Positions 44,194-53,364 of a stretch of 64,000 nucleotides of DNA are shown in pieces. A program made the translations under genes and the position numbers. How positions within the stretch are numbered: the stretch's first letter is position 1; each line of letters starts with the position of its first letter. This stretch comes from Hymenobacter montanus (GTDB lineage: Bacteria; Bacteroidota; Bacteroidia; Cytophagales; Hymenobacteraceae): positions 310,001 through 374,000 of the forward strand of contig NZ_JACXAD010000001.1 of the NCBI RefSeq assembly GCF_014699115.1, given 5' to 3'. A model generated the notes under the pieces. That model saw nothing but the letters and a program-made list of their open reading frames with translations. It was not told where the DNA came from and did not search any database.

Positions 44194-45162
44194 ATGAGAT
44201 TCTCACTTCTTCTTCCGGCACTGCTGGTGGTATTGCTGGGCGGCCGGCCCGCCCGGGCACAGGATGATGGTCCGCGTCAGCTAGGGGCCCCACCGGCTCT
44301 GCCCGCCCCGGCCCGTCCGCGGGTTAGCCCGGCCCCCCGCCAACTCGGGTCTGTCCCCGTCGCGCCTCCCGATACGACCCGTCGCGCCGTGGTAACAACA
44401 CCTTCGCCGGGCCCCACGTCAGCGCCGGCGCCGGTGTACGCCCCAACCCCTGCTGGCCAGTTGCCGGGCAATAACACCCGGGCCGCTCGCTTTCAGGTAG
44501 GACTGAAAAATGGCATGGTGTACAACGCCACCGACGTGGAGACGAAGTCTCCGCTGTTCGGGCGCTCCTACCTGTTGCTCGATGGGCAGCGCCGGTTCGA
44601 CCTCAGCGAAGTAGGTTTTTACGAGGATGAAACCGGCCATTACGTGCGGACTACGTTACCGGGGTCGTCGCGCGAGAGCACCCTACGACGCGAAAAAACC
44701 GGGCGCATCAGCCTGTATTCCATCACCACTTCGCAGTACACCGGCCCGAGCGGGTTCGGCTACCCTGGCTATGGCTACGGCGGCTACGGCATGGGAGGCT
44801 ACGGCGGCTATCCTTTCGGTGGCTACCGCACCATCAAAACAGAGTACTTTTCCAAAGACAACGGCCCGGTTCAGAACCTCAACAGCCGGAACCTGATGCT
44901 GGCAACCAGCGACAACGCCGGGGCTCAGCAACTGCTGGCCGAAGCCCAGCGCTACCAGCGGGCAACCCTGGCCAGCTACGTGGTGGGCGGCGGCTTGCTG
45001 GTGGCAGGTATGCTGCAGACCTTGCGGCCCAACGACGGTCGATTCAGCGTCTCCCCCCTGATATACGTGGCCATTCCGGTGCTTATCGTGCCCCTCGTAC
45101 TGCAAGGCCGGCAGGCCGATAACCAGCGCCAGGCGATTGCGCTGTACAATGCGACCCAATGA
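44194..45162 (+). CDS. Exported protein with Pro-rich and Gly/Tyr-rich segments
   Basis: 322 residues of unknown function. A signal peptide (SLLLPALLVVLLGGRPARAQ) is followed by a Pro/Ala-rich linker (about 25-100). A folded-looking domain runs about 105-175 (GLKNGMVYNATDVETKSPLFG, YLLLDGQRRFDLSEVGFYED). Next is a Gly/Tyr repeat (FGYPGYGYGGYGMGGYGGY). Near the end is one or two hydrophobic helices (YVVGGGLLVAGMLQTL, YVAIPVLIVPLVLQG). It is probably envelope-associated. The start at 44194 gives a normal signal peptide. Confidence 0.65.
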   Translation: MRFSLLLPALLVVLLGGRPARAQDDGPRQLGAPPALPAPARPRVSPAPRQLGSVPVAPPDTTRRAVVTTPSPGPTSAPAPVYAPTPAGQLPGNNTRAARFQVGLKNGMVYNATDVETKSPLFGRSYLLLDGQRRFDLSEVGFYEDETGHYVRTTLPGSSRESTLRREKTGRISLYSITTSQYTGPSGFGYPGYGYGGYGMGGYGGYPFGGYRTIKTEYFSKDNGPVQNLNSRNLMLATSDNAGAQQLLAEAQRYQRATLASYVVGGGLLVAGMLQTLRPNDGRFSVSPLIYVAIPVLIVPLVLQGRQADNQRQAIALYNATQ

Positions 45163-45378
45163 CGCCTAGCGGGCTGAAGTCCAGGAATCAGCAAACGGTC
45201 ATTTTCCAGCCCACACTTGGCAGCCCTACCTTCTGAACGAGCTTAGTGGGTATCAGTCAGAGGACGGTGGGGCTGTTAAGTCCGGCCAGCCCTCTAGTAG
45301 CAGCGAGTACCGGGGATTGTTGGAGTTATATGGCGGCGCCGGGCAACCTCCGCACTACTGACGCGCGTAGGCTGAAGC

Positions 45379-46119
45379 ATGAAACCTGCCACCGCGCCTG
45401 CCCCCACCGAAATAGCTGCTGATTTTGCCATCCGCCAAGCCAAGGCCTTGTTGGTGCACGAGCGGCTGTGCGCCGAATACGGGGCGCCGTTTCCCTTTTT
45501 CAGCACCAAGGACCCGCTGAGTGAGCTGGTGAGCGCGCTGCTTTCGCACCGCACCAAAAACGCCGATTCGCACCGGGCCTACCAGGAGCTGCGGGCCACC
45601 TTTCCAACCTGGGAAGCCCTGCTGACGGCCCCAACCGAGACGGTGCAGCACGCCATCCGGGCCTGCACCTGGCCCGAGCAGAAGGCCCCGCGCATTCAGG
45701 CCGTGCTGCGCGAAATCAGCCAGCGCTGCGGCACCGGGGCACCGTGTTCGCTGGACTTTTTGGCCGGGATGCCCATTGCGGAAGCCCGGGCCTGGTTGGA
45801 AAGCATCAGTGGGGTAGGGCCCAAGACCAGTGCCGCTACCCTCCTATTCAGCACGCTTCGCATCCCGGCTATGCCCGTCGATAGCCATCACCACCGGGTA
45901 GCCCAGCGCCTGGCCCTGATTGGCCCCAAGGTGGGCGAAGGGCCGGCTCACAAGCTGCTGGAGGCCCTGCTGCCGCCCGGCTGGGACGCCCAGCAGGTGT
46001 ACGACCACCACGAGGCATTCATGTTTCACGGCCAGAAATGCTGCTACTTTAGCGCCCCCGCCTGCCACCGTTGCGTGGTGCTGGCCCAGTGCCCGTTCGG
46101 GCAGGCCCGAATTCAGTAA
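45379..46119 (+). CDS. Endonuclease III family DNA glycosylase
   Basis: Removes damaged bases from DNA. The 246 residues have the helix-hairpin-helix ISGVGPKTSAATLLF with the catalytic Lys, the essential Asp in VDSHHHRVAQRL, and a C-terminal Fe-S loop CCYFSAPACHRCVVLAQC with C-x6-C-x2-C-x5-C spacing. The usual LSAQ(T)TD segment reads LLSHRTKNADS, so it belongs to a divergent branch and may differ in substrate from E. coli Nth. The start at 45379 was taken as the first ATG; the first 25 residues are unlike the family. Confidence 0.9.
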   Translation: MKPATAPAPTEIAADFAIRQAKALLVHERLCAEYGAPFPFFSTKDPLSELVSALLSHRTKNADSHRAYQELRATFPTWEALLTAPTETVQHAIRACTWPEQKAPRIQAVLREISQRCGTGAPCSLDFLAGMPIAEARAWLESISGVGPKTSAATLLFSTLRIPAMPVDSHHHRVAQRLALIGPKVGEGPAHKLLEALLPPGWDAQQVYDHHEAFMFHGQKCCYFSAPACHRCVVLAQCPFGQARIQ

Positions 46120-46338
46120 TTGTTCGTGTTGCTGGTTGTGAAGGGTTGCCCACCTAACTTCCCAGCAGCTAATAGCGCAGTTGCCGATTTGGCGTCGATG
46201 CTCACTAGCGGGAAGTACTTTTGAGCGTCGCCGGGAAACCCCGCCCTGGGAACTGCGGGGCCGCAGGATGTTGCTGGTGCACGGGCTGACGACAAGCGTG
46301 CAACCAACGAATCTATTAATCAGCCATTAGCCGCAAGC

Positions 46339-46614
46339 ATGGTTATTCATCTTCGGGCCAAGCCTAATGCCCGGGCCAACCAGCTGTTGGTGGCGGCCGA
46401 TGGCACCGTAACCGTGCGCCTGAAGGCCCCGCCTCAGGAAGGCCAGGCCAATACGGTGCTGTTGGCGTATTTGGCGGAAGTATTCGGCACCAGCAAAAGC
46501 CGCGTGGCGCTGCTGAGCGGGCACGCGGCTCCCTTTAAGAAAGTAGATTTGCAGGATGTCGACGAGAAAACGCTGGCCGCCGTACTCAGTCGCCACCGCA
46601 CGGAACCAACCTAG
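46339..46614 (+). CDS. DUF167 (YggU-type) protein
   Basis: 91-residue cytoplasmic protein of a widespread family of unknown function. Family motifs RAKPNARANQLLV at the start, VRLKAPPQEGQANTVLLAYLAEVFG in the middle and VALLSGHAAPFKKVDL near the end are all present. Size is normal. It is followed 97 bases on by the AlkB-type gene. The 219-base gap before it shows no gene. Confidence 0.92.
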   Translation: MVIHLRAKPNARANQLLVAADGTVTVRLKAPPQEGQANTVLLAYLAEVFGTSKSRVALLSGHAAPFKKVDLQDVDEKTLAAVLSRHRTEPT

Positions 46615-46711
46615 CCCGAAAGCAATTTAGCCGGTATCGACGCTGGATTTTGTATATTTAAGGGGTTGTTTGCCGTATCTAACTGCTTCCATCATAAACG
46701 CATACCAAATC

Positions 46712-47767
46712 ATGCTCCCCTCTTTCCGTGACTTGCGCTATCTGATAGCCTACAGTGTGCCGCTCACGGCGGCCGTTGGCTTGTGGTTGGGCGGCGCTTT
46801 TACCTGGCTTACGCTGGTGTACACGTTTGGCTTGCTGCCGCTGTTGGAGTGGCTGCGCCCCCCCGGCGCGGTTGAGCCGGGTGTGGCCGCGGCGACGGAA
46901 ACCAAGCGGCACGCGTTCTTCGATGGGCTGCTCTATCTGAACGTGCCGTTGCAATACGGGCTGCTGGCAGCCTTCCTTTACACCCTGCACACGCGCAGCT
47001 TTTCGGTTGCCGAAATAGTCGGCGCCATTCTAAGCATTGGCATCTGCTGCGGGGCGCTGGGTATCAACGTAGCGCACGAGTTGGGCCACCGCCCCCGGGG
47101 CTGGGAGCAGCGCTTGGCGCAGGCGCTGCTGTTGAGTAGCTGGTACCCCCACTTTTTTATTGAGCACAACCGCGGGCATCACCGCCACGTGGCCACGCCA
47201 CTCGACCCCGCCACGGCCCGGCTGCACGAGTCCTTTTGGCATTTTCTGCCCCGCGCCGTGCTCGGCGAATACCGGTCGGCATGGGCTTTGGAAGCCGAGC
47301 GGCTGCGCCGGCAGGATTTGCCGGTGTGGTCGGTTCAGAACCATTTTTTGCAGTTTCAGGCGGCCCAGGCCGGCCTGGTAGGATTGGTGCTGACCTTTTT
47401 TGGCGTGACAGGCTTGCTGGCCTGGCTAGCGGCGGCAGCGGTGGGCTACGTGCTGTTTCAACTCGTAAACTACGTAGAGCACTACGGCCTGCTGCGTCGC
47501 CAAACGGCCCCCGGCGTGTATGAGCGGGTGCAACCCCATCACTCCTGGAACTCGGAGCACGCCCTGGGCCGCATCATCTTGTATGAGCTGACACGCCACT
47601 CCGACCACCACTACCAGGCGTCACGGCCTTACCAGACCCTACGCCATCAGCCGGCCAGCCCGCAGATGCCGACTGGCTATCCGGGAATGATGCTGATTGC
47701 TACTATTCCCCCGCTCTGGTTTCGGGTGATGAATAAACGAGTGCCAGTAGCAGTGAGCCAGCAGTAA
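46712..47767 (+). CDS. AlkB-type alkane 1-monooxygenase / fatty-acid desaturase superfamily
   Basis: Membrane di-iron hydroxylase of 351 residues, probably oxidising alkyl chains. All the His boxes of AlkB are present: NVAHELGHRPRGWEQ (HExxH), EHNRGHHRHVATPLDPATAR (HxxxHH) and NYVEHYGLLR. LTRHSDHHYQASRPYQTLR (HxDHH) is the last. Four or more membrane helices lie before and between them. The substrate could be an alkane or a membrane lipid; no rubredoxin gene is adjacent. The start MLPSFRDLRYLIAYSVPL at 46712 fits the family. Confidence 0.92.
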   Translation: MLPSFRDLRYLIAYSVPLTAAVGLWLGGAFTWLTLVYTFGLLPLLEWLRPPGAVEPGVAAATETKRHAFFDGLLYLNVPLQYGLLAAFLYTLHTRSFSVAEIVGAILSIGICCGALGINVAHELGHRPRGWEQRLAQALLLSSWYPHFFIEHNRGHHRHVATPLDPATARLHESFWHFLPRAVLGEYRSAWALEAERLRRQDLPVWSVQNHFLQFQAAQAGLVGLVLTFFGVTGLLAWLAAAAVGYVLFQLVNYVEHYGLLRRQTAPGVYERVQPHHSWNSEHALGRIILYELTRHSDHHYQASRPYQTLRHQPASPQMPTGYPGMMLIATIPPLWFRVMNKRVPVAVSQQ

Positions 47768-47773
47768 CTTTTA

Positions 47774-47836
47774 GGAATTAAAAATGAAGAATTAAAAATC
47801 GGCTGGTCAATTTTTTAATTCTTCATTTTTAATTCC
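47774..47836. repeat. AT-rich palindromic repeat, family A copy 2
   Basis: Perfect 25-base arms (47774-47798 and 47812-47836) around a 13-base loop with CTGGTC, matching the element at 3210-3284 except that one AATTAAAA word is missing from each arm. It lies seven bases after the alkB stop codon. The remaining gap to 47995 contains no gene. Confidence 0.85.
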
Positions 47837-47995
47837 TTCCTCCTATGCGAAAATGGCTCTACATAAGGATGCCGGCCGGGGCACCGAACTCTCCGCAGCA
47901 GAGGGAAGCCAGATGTTAGGCACGCGGGCCGGAAGACGGTGCTACTCGTGGAACTCTGGTCACCAGTTGCTCCGCTCAGCATGAGGTTTTCGATA

Positions 47996-49855
47996 CTACC
48001 TACCTCGTTTCCAGCGGTAATATTTTCGGTACCAGGGCGAGGTTTTTTTGAAGAGGCTGCTGGGGCTTTCGTTGGGGAACATGTTCACCCGAAACACTTG
48101 CAGGCGGTCGTCCTCGAGGTGCATGCCGCCGCTGTCAGTGGCAACCCCGAGGGCGAAGCCCGCGGCGCACACTGCTTGTTTCAGGGAGTCGTTGAGGGCG
48201 CCGTAGGGGTAGGCAAAGCTGACTACCGGGGTTTGCAGAACCCGTTCTAATTCGGTTTTGCTGCGCTCGATTTCGCTGGTGGCCTCAGCCAGGGGCAAGG
48301 TAGTGAGTTTGGGGTGCGACATGGTATGCGCCCCAATTTCCCAGCCGGCCGCCACGAAAGCCTGCTTTTGCGGGAGGTTCATTAGCTCGGCGCGGGGCTC
48401 GGTGGGGTCTGCCGCCACATCCCATTTATTATAGCAGACGTTGAAGTCGCCCAGTAAGTAAATAACCCCCCGATAACCGTACTGCTGCATCAGCGGCAGC
48501 AAATTCGTGTAGTTATCGGCGTAGCCATCATCAAAAGTGAGGATGATGGGGCGGGCGGGGAATTTTTCTAACGGGAGTTCGCCCTTGGCGAATTTCAGGT
48601 AATCGGCAAAGGTGATGGGCGTTAATTTCCGCTTGCGAAAATAGGCCAGGTGCTTTTCGAAGTTTTTTTTGGTGACGAAAATCTGGTGCTTGGTCGCCGG
48701 CGGCGCGTCGGGAATTTTGTGGTACATCAGTACCGGGATAAAATTTGGTACAGCCTTGCGCATTCGGGCTGACTCATAGGTTTCCAGCACCCGGGCGGCC
48801 ACGGTGGCGGAGTTGTAATGCGCCCGCACTTGCTGCTGCAGTTCTGCCGTTACCGGCTGCGGAGCCCGCAGATAGGCCCGGGTATCCGCTAGAATTACCT
48901 CGAAATCAACGCCGGAGGAGCCACTCTGCCGGGCCGATATATCGCCAAAATTAGAAGCGGCGGCAGCAGCAAACGACTCGCTGGTTACCAGTCCTTCGTA
49001 CGTGGCTTCTCCCAGCGCCAACACGGCCCGGCCCGCGCCGAGCGCTTCGATGGCTACTCGCCCCGCGCCGATAACGAGCGTGGTTCGGGCCAACCAGCCC
49101 GGGATGTCGGTGCTGAAGCCCACCACCTCCAGCCGTTCCCCAAACTCCGCTTGCAACCGCGCCAACGCCGTTTTTCCTTCCTCCGGCAGGTGCTCCAGCT
49201 CGCCGCCGACCAGGGCTACGCGCAGCTGCGGAAACTCCCGTAGTAGCTGCGGGAACACCTGCTGCAACAGCCCCGCGGCCCGTTCGCCTTTGCCCCCGTT
49301 GAAACGGCCGATAAACGCAAGCCGGAGAAATAAGGTGGTATCGACGAGCAATTCTCTTTTTAATTCCTCACCACGCGCGGCGTTAAAGTTAATTCCGTTC
49401 GGAATACCCACGATTTTGGAGGGGGCCATCTTGACTTCCGCCGCCAGGTGCTCCTGCAGGTTGCGGCAGATAGCAATAACCTTATCGCCGTAGATATCAA
49501 ACAGCGAAGTGGAAGCGTGCAAATGCTGCCGGCCGTGCACGGTACTCACCAGGGGCACTTGCAGGCCCCGCAGGGCCAAGTAGCTAACCCAACTGGCCGC
49601 CCGCGAGTGCGCGTGGACCACCTCGATGCGCTCGCGCCGCACCAGCTGCCGAATGAGCTGGCTGTTGCGCAGCCGTTGCCCGTAGCGGCGGTTGCTGATG
49701 GGGGCTTTGAGCTGGGTGGCGGGGGTAGGCAGCTGGTCGGTATCCGACACCAGCCATACGCCGTGCCCCTGGGCAGAATAAGCCTGAGCCAGCTGCAAAG
49801 CATAAGCCACGGAGCCGGCGAAGAACTCTGCCGAAAAAACGTGGAGAATACGCAT
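47996..49855 (-). CDS. Fusion of GT4 glycosyltransferase and polysaccharide deacetylase
   Basis: 619 residues joining two enzymes. Residues 1-370 are a GT-B glycosyltransferase of family 4 (MRILHVFSAEFFAGSVAYAL, HAHSRAASWVSYLALRG, VGIPNGINF, FIGRFNGGKGERAAGLLQQV). After a linker, a NodB-type deacetylase follows from about 375 (FIPVLMYHKIPD). Its metal ligands are in LTFDDGYADNY (Asp442-Asp443) and EIGAHTMSHP (HxxxH); SFAYPYGALND is the third motif. It probably acts on a cell-surface polysaccharide or exported glycan. No signal peptide was seen. The ATG at 49855 gives a normal GT4 start; longer readings add 34 unrelated residues. Confidence 0.9.
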   Translation of the reverse strand: MRILHVFSAEFFAGSVAYALQLAQAYSAQGHGVWLVSDTDQLPTPATQLKAPISNRRYGQRLRNSQLIRQLVRRERIEVVHAHSRAASWVSYLALRGLQVPLVSTVHGRQHLHASTSLFDIYGDKVIAICRNLQEHLAAEVKMAPSKIVGIPNGINFNAARGEELKRELLVDTTLFLRLAFIGRFNGGKGERAAGLLQQVFPQLLREFPQLRVALVGGELEHLPEEGKTALARLQAEFGERLEVVGFSTDIPGWLARTTLVIGAGRVAIEALGAGRAVLALGEATYEGLVTSESFAAAAASNFGDISARQSGSSGVDFEVILADTRAYLRAPQPVTAELQQQVRAHYNSATVAARVLETYESARMRKAVPNFIPVLMYHKIPDAPPATKHQIFVTKKNFEKHLAYFRKRKLTPITFADYLKFAKGELPLEKFPARPIILTFDDGYADNYTNLLPLMQQYGYRGVIYLLGDFNVCYNKWDVAADPTEPRAELMNLPQKQAFVAAGWEIGAHTMSHPKLTTLPLAEATSEIERSKTELERVLQTPVVSFAYPYGALNDSLKQAVCAAGFALGVATDSGGMHLEDDRLQVFRVNMFPNESPSSLFKKTSPWYRKYYRWKRGR

Positions 49856-50060
49856 GGCGCAAAGGTATTGCCCTGGGTAACGTCTTGCTCGCAGCCTGTC
49901 AGGTCGCCCTTGCGGGGCTTCGCACATCCAGCCCCGGAGAATGGGCGAACCGACCAACCGCTTTAAGCGGCAACTAACTTATAACGTGGGGGATAAAAAT
50001 TTTTTATTGTTGATTTACAATATATTATATAACATATAAATTAAACTTGAAATAAGGGGC

Positions 50061-50090
50061 TTGGCGGCTCTTTTTTTACTGTTATATTTC
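50061..50090 (+). promoter_or_regulatory. Probable promoter of the T9SS gene at 50693
   Basis: TTG, a 19-base spacer and TATATTTC match the Bacteroidota consensus at all but the last base. It lies in an AT-rich setting about 600 bases before the start codon. Confidence 0.6.
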
Positions 50091-50482
50091 AATTCCCAAC
50101 ACCGCCTCATTTCCAAGGTGGGCGTTCGGCACGCTGGCCTGGACTAACTGCTTTTCCGAGGTATGGCCGTGAGCGCAACCTTTCGTTGCCAGCCCCCCGC
50201 CCTTGCCCAATTGGCCTACCCGCAGGGTATTAACTGGTTTTTGCCTCCTTACTCTACTCCCTGCTCTCGTTGGCTTATGGTATTACCTCTACCCCTCGTT
50301 TCCTCTGGTTTGTTTCGAGTAGTGCCTGCTTTAGCGGCGCCCGCGATGCTTTCCTGCCATCAGTTCCGGGCTGGCAAGGTCTGGCAGCAAAGCCGGGCTC
50401 TCTCCTGCCCGGGCCACCCCGCCCTGGTTGCCGGGCTGGGGCGATACGGCTTTCGCACCCGTGGCACGGAATACCGAAGTCC

Positions 50483-50531
50483 GGCGGACAACCGAACACC
50501 CCTGCGCTAACAGGGGGCCGGTTGTTCCGCC
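50483..50531 (+). other. Strong hairpin in the leader of the T9SS gene
   Basis: Arms 50483-50504 and 50511-50531 pair over most of their length (GGCGG/CCGCC, ACAACCG/CGGTTGT, CCCCTG/CAGGGG) with a six-base loop and small bulges. No T-run follows. It may be a regulatory RNA structure or a repeat. Confidence 0.6.
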
Positions 50532-50692
50532 TGGCTGGGATTACCGGGGCCGGACGTATTGCCGCGCCCGCCCCACCCGCTTCGGATTGCCGGTTCCGGT
50601 GCCCTCACGTGAAGGCTCCGGAACAAGGACTCACCGCCACAAATACGGCATCCGAAGTTACGAGTTTCCACTTCTAACTTCTTGAAAGCAAC

Positions 50693-53263
50693 ATGTACCT
50701 TTTTAACCAATTCTTCCTACGCCTGACGCTTATCACCGGACTAGTGATTGCCCAGGCGACGGTCTCCCACGCGCAAGTGGTGGGCAGTACCTGTATTGAT
50801 TACGTCGCTCCTACGCTAGCTGCTCCCAACCCGACGCAGCAAATCTATACCTACACCTATCAGCTGGGTAGCAACCAAACCTTCGTCTCGTGGACTACCA
50901 GGGGCGACGTACAGGTTGTGGGAACATATTCCTCGGGTAACATTTACGCGGCGGACGTTATAGCCACGGATTACGGCCGGGGCCGGATTGAGGCCAACGT
51001 CTCGACGGGGGGCTGTGGGGCAACTGCCTATGGGTTAACCGTCAACAAGAGCTTTGCTAAACTGGCGGACACTGCTATCACTATCCCCCCGGGCTGCATC
51101 GAGGCCAACAAAACGTATGCCTTCACTGTGCCACCCATCGTCAGTTCCGCCGCGCAAATAGCGGCGCAAATCGGCATTGACTCCTACACGTGGGTGGGAT
51201 TTCCAGAAGGCTCTAAATCAACCTATTCTGGCGATCGCAGCGCAGTTACTGTCACTATGCCTGCATCTCTCAGTGGTTCTTTCACAGTACAAGTACAAAT
51301 TGGCACGTGCAACAATGGGCAGATAATGCAACGGACGGTGAACTTTCAGCCCACTCGACCTGATTTAACTTTGGTTGCTGGTACGGCCACGTGCAAGACG
51401 GATTTGGCAGCTTTTACCATATCTTATACTCCGCAGCCAGCCGTGAACTATCTGTGGAGCATTCCTTCTGGCTGGACCATTTCCCCGGTTGGAGCTAACA
51501 CTGGCGTAGGCGTTTCTTATACCTCTGCGCAATTAACTGCCTCTCCAACACAGACTGTAACCATTACGCCTACCACGGCTAGTATTGAGGATATAAGCGT
51601 AACAGCTAAGTATGGCTCGGGCTCTTGCTCGGAGACTCCTTCGCTACCCTTTCGAGTAACGCGCCAGCTCACCACGGCTGCCAACCCCATCACGGTTAGC
51701 CCGGCTAGCTGTCTAACCCCAGGAACTTCCGTTACATTCTCGGTAGCAAACGCACCAGCCAATGCGGCCCTAACCTGGACATTGCCTGGCGCTGACTGGG
51801 CTATTACCAGTAGTACAGCCACTTCCATCATGGCTACGGTTGGTGCCAGCGGGGGCAACGTCACCGCGACCGCCAGTGGCTGTACCGGCGGCAGCGTGAA
51901 GAGCGTGGACGTATCACCGCTAATAACCACGGCTGCCAACCCTATCACTGTTAGTCCGGCTAGCTGCTTAACTGCCGGTAATTCCGTCACTTTCTCGGTG
52001 GCGAACGTACCAGCCAACACGTCCCTAACTTGGACGCTGCCTGGCGCAGACTGGGTTATTACTTCACCTAGTTCTACGGGCACTTCCATCACGGCCACGA
52101 TTGGCGCCAGTGGCGGCAACGTCACCGCGACCGCGGCGGGCTGCGGCGGCGGCAGCGTGAAAAGCGTGGCTGTATCAGCGCTGATAACCACCTCTGCCAA
52201 CCCCATCACGGTTAGCCTGGCTAGCTGCTTAATCGCCGGTAATTCGGTAACCTTCTCCGTGGCGAACGTCCCGGCTAACACGACCCTGGCCTGGACGTTG
52301 CCTGGCGCGGGCTGGGCTATTACCAGTAGTACCGCTACTTCTATCACGGCCACGATTGGCGCCAGTGGCGGCAACGTCACCGCGACCGCGGCGGGCTGCG
52401 GCGGCGGCAGCGTGAAGAGTGTGGCTGTTTCACCGCTGATCACCACTACTGCTAACCCCATCACGGTCAGTCCGACTGGCTGCTTAGCCCCGGGTAGTAC
52501 CGTGACGTTCTCACTGGCTAACGCACCGACCAACACGACCCTAACCTGGACTTTGCCTGGTGCTGACTGGGTGATTACTTCGCCTAATTCGACGGGCACT
52601 ACTATTACAGCCACGGTTGGTGCTACTGGTGGTAATGTCACCACGACCGCGGCCGGGTGCACCGGGGGCAGCGTGAAGAGCGTGGTTGTATCGGGCGTAG
52701 GTAACTGCCCGGCTAGTACCTATTCCGTCTACCGAGGGGGACCCAAGTACTTCTACTTGGATAACGCCAACGCGGCCTGCTTGCCCGACGGGAATGGCGC
52801 TGCTAATTCTGGCATTACGTATACGTGGACCGCTGGCAGTCAAACTACCACTGTTGCCAACGGTGGACCGGCCGTTCTTTTCCCGCAGACCGTGCCCCCG
52901 AACACCGCCATCACGGTACGCATTCAGGATGCCAACACCTGCCTGGATGTGACGGTGGGTGGTGTAGCCCGGATGGCGCTGGCGAGCCGTGAGGCGAGGA
53001 AGGCGCCCGCCCCGGTGCGGGGCGAATCCCTGAGCAGCTACCCTAATCCAACCAAGAGCGAGCTCCACGTCGACCTGACACTCGAACAAGGCACGGCGCA
53101 GCTCCTGGTGACCGACATGCTGGGTCGCACTGTCCAACAGACCACCACCGAGCAGGCCCATACGCAGCTCGATGTGAGCAAGCTTGCCACCGGGGCTTAT
53201 ATGCTGCGGGCCATCCTACCGAGCGGCAAAACCCTGAGCCAACAAATTCAGGTCCAGCACTAA
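50693..53263 (+). CDS. Large T9SS protein with four tandem 85-residue repeats
   Basis: 856 residues. The signal peptide ends near SHAQVVG. A strand-rich N-terminal region (about 30-325) resembles PKD/Ig-like domains. Four tandem repeats follow at about residues 327-411, 412-498, 499-583 and 584-668. Each has the pattern NPITVSPASCL, VTFSVANVPAN, LTWTLPGADW, and GGNVTATAAGC with GGSVKSV, and contains two Cys that could form a disulfide. A T9SS type A sorting domain ends the protein (SYPNPTKSELHVDL, VTDMLGRTVQ, LATGAYMLRA). It should be exported and surface-attached. It precedes another T9SS gene by about 100 bases. Confidence 0.85.
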   Translation: MYLFNQFFLRLTLITGLVIAQATVSHAQVVGSTCIDYVAPTLAAPNPTQQIYTYTYQLGSNQTFVSWTTRGDVQVVGTYSSGNIYAADVIATDYGRGRIEANVSTGGCGATAYGLTVNKSFAKLADTAITIPPGCIEANKTYAFTVPPIVSSAAQIAAQIGIDSYTWVGFPEGSKSTYSGDRSAVTVTMPASLSGSFTVQVQIGTCNNGQIMQRTVNFQPTRPDLTLVAGTATCKTDLAAFTISYTPQPAVNYLWSIPSGWTISPVGANTGVGVSYTSAQLTASPTQTVTITPTTASIEDISVTAKYGSGSCSETPSLPFRVTRQLTTAANPITVSPASCLTPGTSVTFSVANAPANAALTWTLPGADWAITSSTATSIMATVGASGGNVTATASGCTGGSVKSVDVSPLITTAANPITVSPASCLTAGNSVTFSVANVPANTSLTWTLPGADWVITSPSSTGTSITATIGASGGNVTATAAGCGGGSVKSVAVSALITTSANPITVSLASCLIAGNSVTFSVANVPANTTLAWTLPGAGWAITSSTATSITATIGASGGNVTATAAGCGGGSVKSVAVSPLITTTANPITVSPTGCLAPGSTVTFSLANAPTNTTLTWTLPGADWVITSPNSTGTTITATVGATGGNVTTTAAGCTGGSVKSVVVSGVGNCPASTYSVYRGGPKYFYLDNANAACLPDGNGAANSGITYTWTAGSQTTTVANGGPAVLFPQTVPPNTAITVRIQDANTCLDVTVGGVARMALASREARKAPAPVRGESLSSYPNPTKSELHVDLTLEQGTAQLLVTDMLGRTVQQTTTEQAHTQLDVSKLATGAYMLRAILPSGKTLSQQIQVQH
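51671..52693 (+). repeat. Four tandem coding repeats of about 255-261 bases
   Basis: Unit starts are at about 51671, 51926, 52187 and 52442. The units are close at DNA level too: stretches such as GGCAACGTCACCGCGACCG recur unchanged in the first three units. That suggests recent duplication or gene conversion. The repeats also create a long spurious frame on the other strand. Confidence 0.85.
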
Positions 53264-53307
53264 CAGCACATAATTATCAGCTATATTGCTGATTCTATTT
53301 CATACCG

Positions 53308-53338
53308 CACCCTGTAGCCAGTGGCTGCGGGGTGTTTG
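53308..53338 (+). terminator. Hairpin between the two T9SS genes
   Basis: Stem CACCC with inner AGCCA/TGGCT and complement GGGTG, followed by TTTGT, between the two large exported-protein genes. A weak terminator at most. Confidence 0.5.
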
Positions 53339-53364
53339 TATGAGTAAATACAACCTATGGGCCT

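Larger units (their letters stand above)
49856..50692. other. Long gap with AT tract, promoter and hairpins (probable leader)
   Basis: 837 bases without a supported gene. 49978-50050 is strongly AT-rich. A promoter lies at 50061-50090. From about 50160 to 50690 the sequence is GC-rich, with strong hairpins. Short frames at 50163-50510 and 50270-50677 have no family likeness. If the promoter is right, the RNA before the T9SS gene is about 600 bases long. Confidence 0.5.

Noticed and set aside
43919..44197. 92-codon frame before the Gly/Tyr-rich protein
   Set aside because: It runs into the signal-peptide region of the next gene and has unusual composition with no recognisable domain.
46113..46307. 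64-codon minus-strand frame between the glycosylase and DUF167 genes
   Set aside because: Short, no motif, and it overlaps the end of the glycosylase gene.
50163..50677. Two short frames in the leader before the T9SS gene
   Set aside because: They overlap in different phases, lack family likeness and cover the hairpin sequence. A noncoding leader explains the region better.
51517..52662. Antisense frame of 381 codons over the tandem repeats
   Set aside because: The repeats keep the opposite strand open by periodicity. The product is a Val/Pro/Leu-rich repeat with no start or context.
51671..52693. Regular repeats that might be read as a CRISPR array
   Set aside because: Period is about 255-261 bases, the units are in frame and code for protein, and there are no short repeats with unique spacers.
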